64,000 bases of DNA from Lewinella sp038528965 (GCA_038528965.1 JBCBEC010000042.1:1-64000), one strand, 5' to 3'; shown: positions 1 through 9,166, counted from the stretch's first letter. The notes: generated by a model from the letters alone, not told the origin. A program made the numbers and translations.

Positions 1-70
1 TTTCGGGGCTTTTATGTCATCTACAAGTTAAGCAACTCCCTGGATATTAAGCTATTGTAATTTACAGGGA

Positions 71-105
71 TGGCCTATTTTGATTGCCATTGCTATTTTG
101 ATTGA
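71..105. repeat. Dispersed short repeat, copy 1
   Basis: This stretch repeats the words TTTTGATTG and GCCATTGCTATTTTGATTG. An 18-base stretch (87-104) recurs exactly at 6315-6332, and a related inverted form lies at 7219-7254. All copies lie in gene ends or gaps. Nothing else was seen in bases 1-109. Confidence 0.5.
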
Positions 106-109
106 ATCC

Positions 110-1813
110 TTATTGCACAATTAATAACTGTACACCGGTTTCATCTCCTCGTCGAACCTGCACCCAATAGACTCCCGCCACCAATCGATCAATCGGTAAA
201 TGCTGTTGCCCTCCGTTGTGTAGGCCTTGATACTGAACCTGGCCGTTGGCCGATATAATTCGGACCTCCGTTTCATCCGCCGGAAGCTCCAAAAAGATGG
301 GATTATTGGTCGGTACGGGATTAGGAAAAACAGAGAAGGTTACTTGCTCCGGAGCAGAACTCGAAGAGGTGGAAATCCCCTGAAACTCATAGGCCCCGAT
401 ATCATAAGCACCATTAACCGCACGCGAATCATTCTCTAAATCAAAGTTCAGATTGAAAGGCAGGGCTGAGGAACCACGGTCCACCAAAACTGAGTTGGAA
501 TTGGCGGGGGCGTAGCGATCTTGAGCGGGGTTTTCCAGGCCCAGGGTGTCGATACGTCGGGTGGTAAAGTTACTGTAGATCGTAGGCAAGTGGGCGTCGC
601 GTGTATCAGGGGTGTTGAAATCAAAATAGCTCTCTGGTTCTAGTTTCCACGTTGGGTCAACACCGTAATTTGAGCCCGGGGAAACCACCAAATTATTCAC
701 GAAGTACATACTGGCCTCGTTTTGGCGAAAGCCAACTAAGTTTTGATCCAAACTGTGCATGATTTGTGCATCATAGAAGAAGCCCGACCGACCGGGGCGA
801 ATAATGGTATTATTGACGATATAGTAGCCTTCAGCAGGATCATCGAATTCGTGCCTGGCGTGGATAAACATCCCGTGCGACGCTGGATTGATGAGCATGT
901 TGTTGTAAAACTTGCTCCCACTCTGAGCGGAGATCACCTGAATACCTTTGCCCGCATTGCCACCACTACTGCGCATGTAGTTGTTGTACACTTCGTAGGT
1001 ACCACCGGTGACGTTCAGTACAAAATCCTGATAGAATTCGCTGGCGGTGGCCCAATTGAGGACGGTGTTGTTATGCACCTTCCCGTTGGAGCGTACAAGA
1101 TTGAGTTGGATGCCATCCCAACCTACATTTTCAATTAGGTTGTGATGCACCTCTACGTTTTCCAGCCAATGGCCAAATCGTTTCTGGCCGCCGCAGGAGA
1201 CGTTTGATTCCACTTTGTAGCCACCGGAATACCCAATGTAAATCCCTTCGCCGGTAGTATGGTGAATGTGGTTGTGGTGAATATCAAGGTTGCGCAGTAC
1301 GAAGCCACTAGACCGCCAGGTAGCTGGGTTTTCACAACGGGGATCAGTCTTGGCCATGATACCGGCAAAACCGGTGTTTTCAATTTCTACGTGGTCAATT
1401 TCAATGTCGGTACTGAAGGCTGTTACATTTAAGCCCACCTGGCCTGCACCCGATTGCGCTACGTGGAAACCGTACTGCACATTGGAGTCACCGGTTCCTG
1501 TTAAGTGGATATACTCACTTTCGATAAAGGTAATGCCAGCGTGAGGCGTTTCGTTAATGACCACCGCACCTTCACAATTGGTAAACGTAAGCGGTTCGCC
1601 GGGGGCGCCTTTGAAGCCCAGGAAGCGCAGGCCGGCCATTTGCCCACCACGGACGCAAAAAACATCGCCGGGAGCGTAGTCAAAAGAGTTGGCGTGAATG
1701 ATGTTGACGTCGGTAGTACTGAGGTTGTCAAGAATGTGATCGCAATCGCAGTTTTGTGCCTGCAGGCCATAGGAAAGGAGGCCCACTAGAAGTAGGGATA
1801 GAAAAAATTTCAC
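110..1813 (-). CDS. Secreted right-handed beta-helix protein with type IX sorting domain
   Basis: This 567-residue protein starts with a signal peptide (about residues 1-19, ending in LQAQ). The middle (about 60-400) has the Asn/Gly/His-rich rungs typical of parallel beta-helix proteins, with repeated patterns such as 'EVHHNLIENVGWDGIQL' and 'NNTI', as in right-handed beta-helix/pectate-lyase-like families. The last 75 or so residues (from FSVFPNPVP to QLLIVQ) are a type A T9SS C-terminal sorting domain, so the protein should be exported and anchored at or released from the cell surface. The likely substrate is a polysaccharide, but no catalytic residues could be assigned. The gene stands alone, with an AT-rich gap upstream. 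Confidence 0.85.
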   Translation of the reverse strand: MKFFLSLLLVGLLSYGLQAQNCDCDHILDNLSTTDVNIIHANSFDYAPGDVFCVRGGQMAGLRFLGFKGAPGEPLTFTNCEGAVVINETPHAGITFIESEYIHLTGTGDSNVQYGFHVAQSGAGQVGLNVTAFSTDIEIDHVEIENTGFAGIMAKTDPRCENPATWRSSGFVLRNLDIHHNHIHHTTGEGIYIGYSGGYKVESNVSCGGQKRFGHWLENVEVHHNLIENVGWDGIQLNLVRSNGKVHNNTVLNWATASEFYQDFVLNVTGGTYEVYNNYMRSSGGNAGKGIQVISAQSGSKFYNNMLINPASHGMFIHARHEFDDPAEGYYIVNNTIIRPGRSGFFYDAQIMHSLDQNLVGFRQNEASMYFVNNLVVSPGSNYGVDPTWKLEPESYFDFNTPDTRDAHLPTIYSNFTTRRIDTLGLENPAQDRYAPANSNSVLVDRGSSALPFNLNFDLENDSRAVNGAYDIGAYEFQGISTSSSSAPEQVTFSVFPNPVPTNNPIFLELPADETEVRIISANGQVQYQGLHNGGQQHLPIDRLVAGVYWVQVRRGDETGVQLLIVQ

Positions 1814-2397
1814 AGTATTCTGTTTTTGGGCTACCGGCTATTGGTAACGGCCAAAGGCGTTACATCCCAACCGATAATAGTTGCTAAAAAATGTCCGAGC
1901 TAGGTATGCTCATACTGACGTTGAAGTAATTTGGAGCACCAAATTTCCTTCAAGTACAGCATGTACTAACTGAATGAGTATGGGCCTTGCCCAAACTAAT
2001 TCGTAGTTAGCACCAACGCGAATCCTGTGTGTATGCGAATCTTGTTAAGCTAGGGTTCTGTCCGCAAAAAAGATTGAAGACAGAAGGGATAGCACCTGCA
2101 ACAAAGGGGTGTTGCCGATACTTTTTTGTGACGTGAGTATACACCAAGATGAAGATGATTCGGGAATCCGACCTCACCCGATCTTGGACTTGAAAAACGC
2201 TGGCTTATATGCCGAAGTATGTTACATCTTATTTTTTTCAACTAGGATTTCGGAACGGGACGATAATAGCAGGGAACGGTAGAGCCTACCAGGAAAAAAC
2301 TTCATTTTTCAACAAGCCTGACCAAAGCATTAGGGGTCAGTGGTACTTTTCCGTATCTCAAGTAAGAGCGCAAAGATGAGTATCAAAAAAATGCGGC
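1814..2397. other. Intergenic region, no gene recognised
   Basis: These 584 bases separate two divergently transcribed genes, the beta-helix gene (minus) and the LytTR gene (plus). A short minus-strand frame at 2050-2241 has no recognisable domain and no good start context, so it is not called. The promoters of both flanking genes must lie here, but I could not pick one convincingly. Confidence 0.5.
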
Positions 2398-3240
2398 ATG
2401 GCAAGATTTTCAAGATGGTCACGATCCAGTAACCCGTATCATCCGGATATTCCGTTATTCCTCCTATTGATTCCTTTCATCGCCGGTTTCAATTATTGGT
2501 TGACTTACTCCAACATCAAGTTCAACTGGTTCTTGCTGCTCACCTTTACTATTGATACTGTGCAAGGGTATATCGCTGTTTGGGGAGTACGGGAGCTCGT
2601 CCTGTATCTTGACAAGGAACTCCCCTACCGAGACCAAGTTTTCAAGCGCATTTGGGTACAAACCATTAGCAGCCTACTGCTTGGTGTGGCCATTATTGCG
2701 GTGCTTACAGAACTGGTTTGCCTAATTGCCCGCGGACACTTTGTGCCATTGCATTTCTATACGCACGATCTCCCCATTATCAGTATTTGGTTTTTTGTGG
2801 TCAATAGTATCTACATCATCTTATTTTTCTACCAAAAGTGGCGAGCTTCCGAAAATCAGCAAGCGCAACTTCAAGAAGGCTTGATGCTAAGACACAAGAA
2901 AACGGACCTTAAGCTGGGCTTTCAAGAAATAGTTGGTTTTTCCATTGATGGTGATTATTGCCAATGCTTCGATCAGGACGGCAACAGATACCTGATTGAA
3001 CGATCCCTTAGCCGAATTCAGGAGCAACTGCCTCCTTCGCTGTTTTACCGGCTTAATCGTCAGCACACCCTACATCGAGATACCATCAGCGGTTTTGAGC
3101 GTGGCAAGAATGGAAAAATTACGGTCCTAGTCAATAGTAGCTGTTTTCCGAGTAAGATTCCAGTAAGCAGAACCAAGGCAGCGGACTTCAAACGATGGTT
3201 CAACCACGATATAGCCCACATTTCAGCGGAGAATTTCTGA
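2398..3240 (+). CDS. Membrane-bound LytTR-family transcriptional regulator
   Basis: A 280-residue protein with about four hydrophobic segments in the first 150 residues (around 19-36, 42-65, 88-108 and 128-146). A LytTR DNA-binding domain (about 170-270) follows; 'GFSIDGDYCQCFDQDGNRY', 'FYRLNRQHTLHRD' and the 'KIPVSRTKAADFKRWF' end are typical. Such proteins are one-component membrane regulators in Bacteroidota. The following genes (3326, 3915 and 5102) run in the same direction with short gaps, so it may control or be cotranscribed with them. The ligand is unknown. Confidence 0.82.
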   Translation: MARFSRWSRSSNPYHPDIPLFLLLIPFIAGFNYWLTYSNIKFNWFLLLTFTIDTVQGYIAVWGVRELVLYLDKELPYRDQVFKRIWVQTISSLLLGVAIIAVLTELVCLIARGHFVPLHFYTHDLPIISIWFFVVNSIYIILFFYQKWRASENQQAQLQEGLMLRHKKTDLKLGFQEIVGFSIDGDYCQCFDQDGNRYLIERSLSRIQEQLPPSLFYRLNRQHTLHRDTISGFERGKNGKITVLVNSSCFPSKIPVSRTKAADFKRWFNHDIAHISAENF

Positions 3241-3325
3241 CACTTCCCCGGAAAAGTGGAATTTCTATTGGGATGAGTCTGCTACCGCGGTACATCTTTG
3301 ACAGCAATAAGTCAACACACCCAAT

Positions 3326-3913
3326 ATGCGAGTCCTATTGCTACTCATACTCATTTCGCTGTCTTATACGACAAAGGCACAGATCGAAACAGCACCAAGG
3401 CAGTCTTGGCCGATTGTAGTCACGGTACAGTTTCATGCTTTTTCGGTGCCCTTTCGCCACTTCAAATCCAATTTCAAGAACATTGGCTTGGGGATTGGAA
3501 CAGAGCTAAATTATGGTTCCAATTCCAACTTCCACCAACGCTTTGAGCTCATTTGGTACCGCAATCAGGCCATTGGAAACGGTTTACTTTTCCAATCACA
3601 AGCAATTTGGCGACCAACCATTAGCAATGATGCTTTTACGGAAGTAAAATTGGGAGCGGGCTATCTGCTATCCAAACGGCCGGTTGATTCGTTTCAGTTG
3701 CAACAAGGTGAATGGAAAAGAGTAGGCAAACGCGGCAAAGGCATTTTCTGTGTTCCTCTCGGGTTTGGTATAGGGTATAAACTAACCGCAAATAACTATC
3801 AGATTAGCCCGATTGTGGGCTATCAGGCGATGGCTTTGCTAAAGTATAATCGCAGCCTACCGCTGGTGCCCGAAACCTTACTCTCCACAGGCTTACTTAT
3901 CCAAAACCAGTAA
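3326..3913 (+). CDS. Exported hypothetical protein, probable outer-membrane beta-barrel
   Basis: A 195-residue protein with a signal peptide (MRVLLLLILISLSYTTKAQ). Beta-rich alternating sequence follows, with Gly/aromatic pairs ('LGAGYLLSK', 'LGFGIGYKL', 'SPIVGYQAMALL'), as in small outer-membrane barrels of Bacteroidota. No family is recognised. The stop lies one base before the start of the serine hydrolase at 3915, so the two are probably translated from one mRNA downstream of the LytTR gene. Confidence 0.65.
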   Translation: MRVLLLLILISLSYTTKAQIETAPRQSWPIVVTVQFHAFSVPFRHFKSNFKNIGLGIGTELNYGSNSNFHQRFELIWYRNQAIGNGLLFQSQAIWRPTISNDAFTEVKLGAGYLLSKRPVDSFQLQQGEWKRVGKRGKGIFCVPLGFGIGYKLTANNYQISPIVGYQAMALLKYNRSLPLVPETLLSTGLLIQNQ

Positions 3914-3914
3914 G

Positions 3915-5078
3915 ATGAAAAACTATTTGCTGCTTCCACTACTCCTATTGGCGTCTTGCCAGCCCTATAAACAAGCTTTACCCATTGAAAGCTGTCCCAA
4001 CGCTCAATTCACCAATAGTGCGTACACGAAAGCAAAAGAACTGACCTTCCTTTTTGACCAGCTTTTGGATGCCGGCGTCCCGGGTATTGGGGTCAGCATT
4101 TATTCACCGGAAGGTTCGTGGGGGTATACCGGGGGATACGCCCAACTAGAAACCCAAACACCAATGCAGCCCTGCCACCTACACTACACGCAAAGTATCA
4201 GTAAGACGTATTTGGGTGTCGTGATTTTGAAATTGCACGAGGAAGGTCGTTTAGATTTGGATGAAAGCATCCGACGGTATCTACCAATTGAATACAGCAA
4301 GCTTTTTCCGCGGGCCAGCGAGATAACAGTGCGGATGCTGCTGCGGCATAGTAGCGGCCTACCGGAATACAACACGCACCCGGTCAATATCACACAGCTC
4401 CTGCAAACACCAGAGAAATTCTTCACCCTGCGGGAATATATGGAGGTCGTAGAAGACAAACCCTTAGATTTTGAACCAGACACGGGGTACAGCTATCGCA
4501 ACCTCAATTTCATGCTGTTGGCCTTAATTGCCGACGCCATCACCGGCGACCACGCCCAGTATATGGATGAGGTGATTTTTCAGCCCTTGGGCTTGGAAGG
4601 AACCTTCTACCGCAACGATAGTAATTATCCTAACTACCCTTTACTATGCAACTCTTATTGGGACCGTCACAGTGATGGCATCCTCGAAAATGTATCGCAA
4701 ATGCAGCGAACCAATGTGGCCAGTATGGTTGGTGATGATGGTATTCTATGCACGACGGCAGATGCTGTTCGCTTCTTACGTGGGCTGTTGGAAGGCGAGC
4801 TCCTTAAACCTGCAACGCTAGAAATGATGTACCAGGGCTATGAACTCGAAAATGGCCGCACAGAATACGGGCTTGGGTTAGATCACGCCATTTTTGACAA
4901 TCATCCCGCCTACGGGCATAGTGGCGGCGGACTGGGTGCCGGCTGCCAGTTGTATTATCTCCCTCACAACGAGACCTATTTTTTTGTGGTAATAAATATG
5001 GGTACCATTACCGAAGGTGCAATTACAGATGCTGCGAGCCCAATATTGGAAGAAATTCATAAAGTATTGAGCAAGTAA
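3915..5078 (+). CDS. Serine hydrolase lipoprotein, beta-lactamase/PBP-like family
   Basis: 387 residues. The N-terminus is a lipoprotein signal with a lipobox ending LLASC (Cys 15), so the enzyme should be tethered to a membrane facing the periplasm or surface. The beta-lactamase-related catalytic motifs are present: S-x-x-K in 'TQSISKTY', Y-x-N in 'YSYRNLNF', and the third motif as 'HSGGG'. Members act as D-Ala-D-Ala peptidases, esterases or peptidases; the substrate cannot be read from sequence. It sits one base after the barrel-like gene and 23 bases before the esterase-like gene, in an apparent operon. Confidence 0.85.
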   Translation: MKNYLLLPLLLLASCQPYKQALPIESCPNAQFTNSAYTKAKELTFLFDQLLDAGVPGIGVSIYSPEGSWGYTGGYAQLETQTPMQPCHLHYTQSISKTYLGVVILKLHEEGRLDLDESIRRYLPIEYSKLFPRASEITVRMLLRHSSGLPEYNTHPVNITQLLQTPEKFFTLREYMEVVEDKPLDFEPDTGYSYRNLNFMLLALIADAITGDHAQYMDEVIFQPLGLEGTFYRNDSNYPNYPLLCNSYWDRHSDGILENVSQMQRTNVASMVGDDGILCTTADAVRFLRGLLEGELLKPATLEMMYQGYELENGRTEYGLGLDHAIFDNHPAYGHSGGGLGAGCQLYYLPHNETYFFVVINMGTITEGAITDAASPILEEIHKVLSK

Positions 5079-5101
5079 GGTCGGAAAGAACTAAAATATG
5101 T

Positions 5102-6244
5102 GTGAGCCCCGGTAAACTTCAAGCCTTTTGCGAAGTCAACTACTTCACGTCAGATCAAATTGAATCCGAATTTAATGTGATATACGGCAATGCGATCAAT
5201 GGCTTGGGCAATGCCGAAGACTTGCTCTTTGATATTTACTACCCAAAATTCAGTGAAGATAGCTTGTCTGCTCGCCCATTTGTACTGCTCATTCACGGCG
5301 GTGGTTTCGTTAACGGAAACAAGGCAGGCTTGCGAACAGCTTGTGAGGAATTTGCCAAAAAAGGATTTGTGAGTGCAACCATGAGCTACCGCCTAGGACC
5401 AGTGCAAAACACCGCCGCGATATACCGAGCCGCACAGGATGCACACGCAGCCATGCGCTATGTGGTTGATAATGCCAGCGTTTACGGCGTAGATACTTCC
5501 TGGCTATTTGTGGGCGGTCGCAGTGCAGGTGCGCTCACAGCCCTCAACCTTGTTTATGTGGACCAAGAAGACTGGAATACTATTAATCCCGGCCTACTGA
5601 CGAACCTGGGTGGAATCAGCACTTCTGGTAATGCCCTGGAGAACCCCTTCAGCATCAAGGCCATTTATAACAATTGGGGCAATGCACGCCCCTCCACCCT
5701 CTCCGCTAATGAGTTAGTGCCCATGATTTCCTTCCACGGCGAATTGGACACTACTGTACCGATCGACACCGCCACCAATGGCAATATAGGTTCGCGTGTA
5801 TTGCACGACCTACTTGTGGACCAAGGTATATGCAGCGACCTTACCATTCAACTCGACGGTGGCCACGGTATTTACACCAATGCGATTGGTACCATATTTA
5901 GAACGAGCAAGGCGAGCTGCTTTTTCAAAAGTCTTTTTTGCGATGATTGTACAACGATGTCGGCAACGGAGCCTGTACCAGCTAGTTGTGCAACGATCAC
6001 CTCCACTAGTGTGCCGGAAGCGCTTGGGGAGATTCGGGTATATCCAAATCCTTTTGAGGGCCGCCTTTATATAGGAGGTGGCTTTGCAAATAGTGCTTTT
6101 ACCCTCTATAGTGCAGCAGGACAGGCATTGTATTCCGGGACTAAGGTTGAGGATACCGACCTAACTGCTCTCCCACCGGGTATTTACTACTTGCAACTAT
6201 TGGACAATGAGGAAGGTCGAATGATCAAAGTAGTAAAGCAGTGA
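5102..6244 (+). CDS. Alpha/beta hydrolase (carboxylesterase/BD-FAE-like) with T9SS sorting domain, no signal peptide
   Basis: 380 residues from a GTG start. The N-terminal two thirds are an alpha/beta hydrolase: oxyanion-hole motif 'HGGGFVNG' (about 64-71), nucleophile elbow G-R-S-A-G (about 140-144) and a late 'DGGHG' with the catalytic His. The last 75 residues ('IRVYPNPF...GMIKVVKQ') are a T9SS type A sorting domain. Such proteins need a Sec signal peptide, yet the frame opens only at 5063 after a stop, and neither GTG 5102 nor any earlier start gives one. 'LQAFCEVNYF' looks like the end of a lost signal. A 5' truncation or frameshift near 5060-5100 is likely. Confidence 0.75.
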   Translation: MSPGKLQAFCEVNYFTSDQIESEFNVIYGNAINGLGNAEDLLFDIYYPKFSEDSLSARPFVLLIHGGGFVNGNKAGLRTACEEFAKKGFVSATMSYRLGPVQNTAAIYRAAQDAHAAMRYVVDNASVYGVDTSWLFVGGRSAGALTALNLVYVDQEDWNTINPGLLTNLGGISTSGNALENPFSIKAIYNNWGNARPSTLSANELVPMISFHGELDTTVPIDTATNGNIGSRVLHDLLVDQGICSDLTIQLDGGHGIYTNAIGTIFRTSKASCFFKSLFCDDCTTMSATEPVPASCATITSTSVPEALGEIRVYPNPFEGRLYIGGGFANSAFTLYSAAGQALYSGTKVEDTDLTALPPGIYYLQLLDNEEGRMIKVVKQ

Positions 6245-6291
6245 GTGGGTACGAATAATGCCTGTAGTAGAGCGATTTGACACCAATGACG

Positions 6292-6352
6292 ATGGTAATC
6301 AAAATGGCCATCAACCATTGCTATTTTGATTGCCATTAAGATTTTAATTACT
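6292..6352. repeat. Dispersed short repeat, copy 2
   Basis: The segment contains GGTAATCAAAATGGCCATC followed by CCATTGCTATTTTGATTG and GCCATTAAGATTTTAATTA. The second part equals bases 87-104 exactly. It lies between the convergent ends of the esterase-like gene and the DUF481-like gene. Confidence 0.5.
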
Positions 6353-6361
6353 TAGGCGTTG

Positions 6362-7120
6362 TCAATAACTCTTCAGCGTAAACCCAAACGTCAAAAATCG
6401 GTCTTGCTGTTGTTGGCCCGTGATCACAATACGCTCTACCGTTTGGCGATAGTTGATCTTAAAGTCAAGGAACTTCCACAGCGGTAAGCCTAGTGATATC
6501 TCTGCCTCCCAGCGGTAGTTATCGCTCCGCTCCAATGAAGGTTGCACAAAGCTCTCGTGCGTGAGGATCAACTTGTTTTTAAAGAGGTGATAATTACCGT
6601 TTATCCAGAGGGTTCCTCTAAAGGTGTGAATGGAGTTATCGTCATTGTAAACAGGACGATTGAAGCTGGCACGCTCAAAATCCGTCTGTTCATATTCGCT
6701 GGACAGCGAAAACTTGAGCCAGTTTTGCTGCCCGCGTAGTACATTGACGGTGAAGCCGGCGCCGAATAGATAGCGCAGCCTTATTTCGCGCCTAAAGCTA
6801 GTACTGCCAAAGCCCAAGATGAAGGGATATACTTTCTGATCTGGATTAAAATAAAGAAAGTTTAGACTGAGCAGATCTTCATCAGCCCGTAGTCCACCAA
6901 AGGCTTGGTACACATAAGAATTTTGGGTTTTAAACACCCATTTCTTCCAAGGGCGATAATTCACATCTGTACGAGCTCTGAAGATAGAGGTGGTGACATT
7001 GCCTCTTTGCCAGAAACCACTAAGCGACAGATTGGCCTTGAATTTCAGCGAATCACTCTCGTTGATCTGCGCTAAAAGTACAGTTGGGAAGAAGAGGACA
7101 AAAAACAGGATCTTTTTCAT
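6362..7120 (-). CDS. DUF481-like outer-membrane protein
   Basis: 252 residues with a signal peptide (MKKILFFVLFFPTVLLAQ). The rest is a run of amphipathic beta strands, e.g. 'KANLSLSGFWQRGNVTTSIFRARTDV' and a terminal aromatic strand 'RFLTFGFTLKSY', which fits the DUF481 family of outer-membrane barrels (salt-induced OM protein-like). The function of the family is not established. The gene is alone, with repeat-rich gaps on both sides. Confidence 0.7.
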   Translation of the reverse strand: MKKILFFVLFFPTVLLAQINESDSLKFKANLSLSGFWQRGNVTTSIFRARTDVNYRPWKKWVFKTQNSYVYQAFGGLRADEDLLSLNFLYFNPDQKVYPFILGFGSTSFRREIRLRYLFGAGFTVNVLRGQQNWLKFSLSSEYEQTDFERASFNRPVYNDDNSIHTFRGTLWINGNYHLFKNKLILTHESFVQPSLERSDNYRWEAEISLGLPLWKFLDFKINYRQTVERIVITGQQQQDRFLTFGFTLKSY

Positions 7121-7218
7121 CAGACATTGGGGTAAAATCGGGTAAAAAGTAAGGAGAAACGAGTTTTTGTCGAAGTCTTACTTTCGTTGTTTCTACGAGC
7201 CCCACCAGAAGGGCGTAC

Positions 7219-7254
7219 AATGTCAATATCAATGGCAATCAAAATTGCAATGGC
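7219..7254. repeat. Dispersed short repeat, copy 3 (inverted form)
   Basis: TCAATGGCAATCAAAATTGC is the reverse-complement form of the word found at 71-105 and 6292-6352. It lies in the gap upstream of the DUF481-like gene. Confidence 0.4.
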
Positions 7255-7418
7255 CCGACTATACTAAAGCTTCGTCGGGTAAACCTTTCTTTTATTTACC
7301 ACCTGAGACACCTGAGTAACACCCAAGTACTTCTTAACCATTGAAGACATTTAAGGCCATATAAGAAGGGCTGTATAATTGCCACTTTCACTTTCATTAT
7401 CACTTCAACTCCAATCAC

Positions 7419-7640
7419 TTAATCACCAACACCCGCGGATTAATCGGATAAATCCACTCCACACCGCGCTCGGTTACGATGGCATCATCTTCTAGTGGTA
7501 CGCGTAGCTTTTTACCCCCCATTCGGGTACTTTAGTATAGGCGAACAACTCTATGGAGAGCATGTTGGTGGGCTTAAATAATAAATAGTAGGGCTAAAGC
7601 CGAACCGCCATGTACTCCTGGCTAATGTCGTAACGGCGCT
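7419..7640 (-). pseudogene. Remnant of a peptidase-like gene (probable M24/Xaa-Pro type C-terminus)
   Basis: Minus-strand translation gives a broken but coherent C-terminus. 'RRYDISQEYMAVRL' is followed by a stop, then 'KPTNMLSIELFAYTKVPEWG', then after a one-base frame shift 'KKLRVPLEDDAIVTERGVEW' and 'IYPINPRVLVIK' to a stop at 7419. The pieces lie in order but in different frames with stops between, so this is decay rather than a gene. The 'EDDAIVTERGVEWIYP' ending resembles M24-family metallopeptidases of Bacteroidota; this family call rests on memory of the family pattern and is moderate at best. Confidence 0.55.
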
Positions 7641-7667
7641 TAGCACAAGTTCAGCAAAAAACTACGA

Positions 7668-8095
7668 CTACTCTTCTTCCTTCTGCTTTAATCTTTTGAT
7701 CTCCTCCAAAAATTTCGAGGTCCGAATTATTTGGACTGGTGGAAACCCAATATCCTTTAGTACATTAAAGTGCTTGTCATCAGTCACTAGAAACTTGGCC
7801 TGACCATTGAGGGCACAATCCACAAACTTATTATCATCCGCATCTTCTGTAATTATTGACCATTTGAAGTAAATTTTCACTTCTTCAACATGTGGGGAAC
7901 TTACCAGTAAATCAGCGATATTGGTGGCTACAATGGCATTAGCCTTCCGCTCGATTATTTCAACATATTCACTAATAATATCATTGGTAATTAGAAGGGT
8001 AATCTGACCATCTAGTAGGCATCAAATATGGGTTGGTACTTTGATTTTCTTCCTATACTAACCAGTAAACTATTGGTATCTAAAACAATTCTCAT
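7668..8095 (-). pseudogene. PIN-domain toxin gene with a frameshift
   Basis: From ATG at 8095 the frame reads MRIVLDTNSLLVSIGRKSK and on to 'IFDAY', then hits TAG near 8013-8015. In the next frame the protein continues as 'LDGQITLLITNDIISEYVEI' through 'DADDNKFVDCALNGQAKFLVTDD' to the stop at 7668. The first Asp (VLDTN), the Glu in 'SEYVEII' and the late 'DADD' and 'LVTDD' acids are PIN nuclease landmarks. One base appears lost near 8019-8023. It may be a real inactivation, a programmed shift or a sequencing error. The small gene at 8111 upstream is its probable antitoxin. Confidence 0.72.
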
Positions 8096-8110
8096 TCGCT
8101 ACTAGCTTGT

Positions 8111-8323
8111 TTACTCGCCCTTCAACCAGCTATCCATAGTTTCATTATCCCATCCATTCTTCTCCCATAATTTATCCATCTCGTCTGAGGCCTTTTCTGC
8201 AAAGTACTTTGACAACATTTGTTTAACCTCTAACAACTGTTCCTCTGACAAGTCTAGGCTAAACAACTTAATCAATTCTAACTGCAGATTAGTTAACGGC
8301 CTATCTAATATAACAGCACTCAT
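8111..8323 (-). CDS. Probable antitoxin of the PIN toxin
   Basis: A 70-residue protein 15 bases upstream of the PIN gene on the same strand. It is helical and acidic at the C-terminus ('DKLWEKNGWDNETMDSWLKGE'), a pattern seen in small antitoxins paired with PIN toxins: N-terminal part for dimerisation or DNA binding, C-terminal tail 'NxxxxxxWL' that wraps the toxin. The N-terminal 40 residues do not match a DNA-binding fold I can name. The antitoxin frame is intact while the toxin frame is broken. Confidence 0.65.
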   Translation of the reverse strand: MSAVILDRPLTNLQLELIKLFSLDLSEEQLLEVKQMLSKYFAEKASDEMDKLWEKNGWDNETMDSWLKGE

Positions 8324-8555
8324 ATCTATACTTACTTCTAAACCAACAATAGGAGATTTATATCAATATAACAATGTCTGGAGGTATTTTAGTTTCTCAA
8401 CTTTTGGGATATACGAGGCTTTGTCGACCTTGAAAAGGCCCATCGTTTCCTCGTAGGACCGGAATCCACAAATTATACTCAAGCCTTTCCACCACATTTT
8501 TCGTAATTTGTAAGTATAACCCCTTCATTTTAAACACCTTCCAAAACCGATCTTT

Positions 8556-9098
8556 ATGTACCGCCTTCGACTCCTTCCTGTTTTCCTATCCTGTATAGTG
8601 CTTGCGTTGATAATTAGCTGTGGTGCGTCTCCAAGTACTACTGGTGGAAGTGGCTCCACGGCAGGAAATGCCCAAGACAACGGCGTCGTACAATTCCAAT
8701 TTGCTGGCGCAGACTGGGTCAGCGGTCCTCCCGGACACCCTGAGATGAATTTCGAAGAGGAGGCTATTACCGACGGCGCATCTCTGGTGAGAATAGAAGC
8801 TTACGCAGCAGATGGATCACACCTGGCCCTCACCATCTTCAATGACACTGGCGTAGGCGTAGGTACCTTTCCTATTACGGATCCAGGTATGCGTGGATTT
8901 TTACAATTTAAGGAAGAGGGCGGCATCAGCTACCTCACTAACGGCATGCCGGATAACCCAGGATCCATCACTATTACGGAATTAACATCCGAAAAAGTAG
9001 TCGGCACCTTCAATTTCCGCATGCGCAGTGCAGGTGACCCTGAGGACATCAAAGAAGCTACTGCCGGCAGTTTTGACGTTCAGTTCACGACTTATTGA
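8556..9098 (+). CDS. Exported lipoprotein of unknown function
   Basis: 180 residues with a lipoprotein signal peptide; the lipobox ends 'LIISC' (about residue 22). A Gly/Ser linker follows, then a single beta-rich domain ('VQFQFAGADWVSGPPGHPEM... GTFNFRMRSAG ... FDVQFTTY'). Similar short lipoproteins with a repeated strand pattern are common in Bacteroidota, but no function is known to me. It is convergent with the GAF-domain gene, with a perfect palindrome between them. Confidence 0.65.
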   Translation: MYRLRLLPVFLSCIVLALIISCGASPSTTGGSGSTAGNAQDNGVVQFQFAGADWVSGPPGHPEMNFEEEAITDGASLVRIEAYAADGSHLALTIFNDTGVGVGTFPITDPGMRGFLQFKEEGGISYLTNGMPDNPGSITITELTSEKVVGTFNFRMRSAGDPEDIKEATAGSFDVQFTTY

Positions 9099-9107
9099 TG
9101 GATGTGA

Positions 9108-9127
9108 AGCCGCATTGCAATGCGGCT
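9108..9127. terminator. Perfect 20-base palindrome between convergent genes
   Basis: AGCCGCATTGCAATGCGGCT is perfectly self-complementary and lies 9 bases after the stop of the upstream plus gene and 39 bases before the stop of the minus gene at 9167. There is no U-run, so intrinsic termination is only one option. Confidence 0.45.
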
Positions 9128-9166
9128 ATTCAGCACGGGAGCGTACCAGCAAGCTATTGAACGGTC

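Noticed and set aside
2050..2241. A short minus-strand frame in the gap.
   Set aside because: No domain, no start context, and it lies where divergent promoters are expected.
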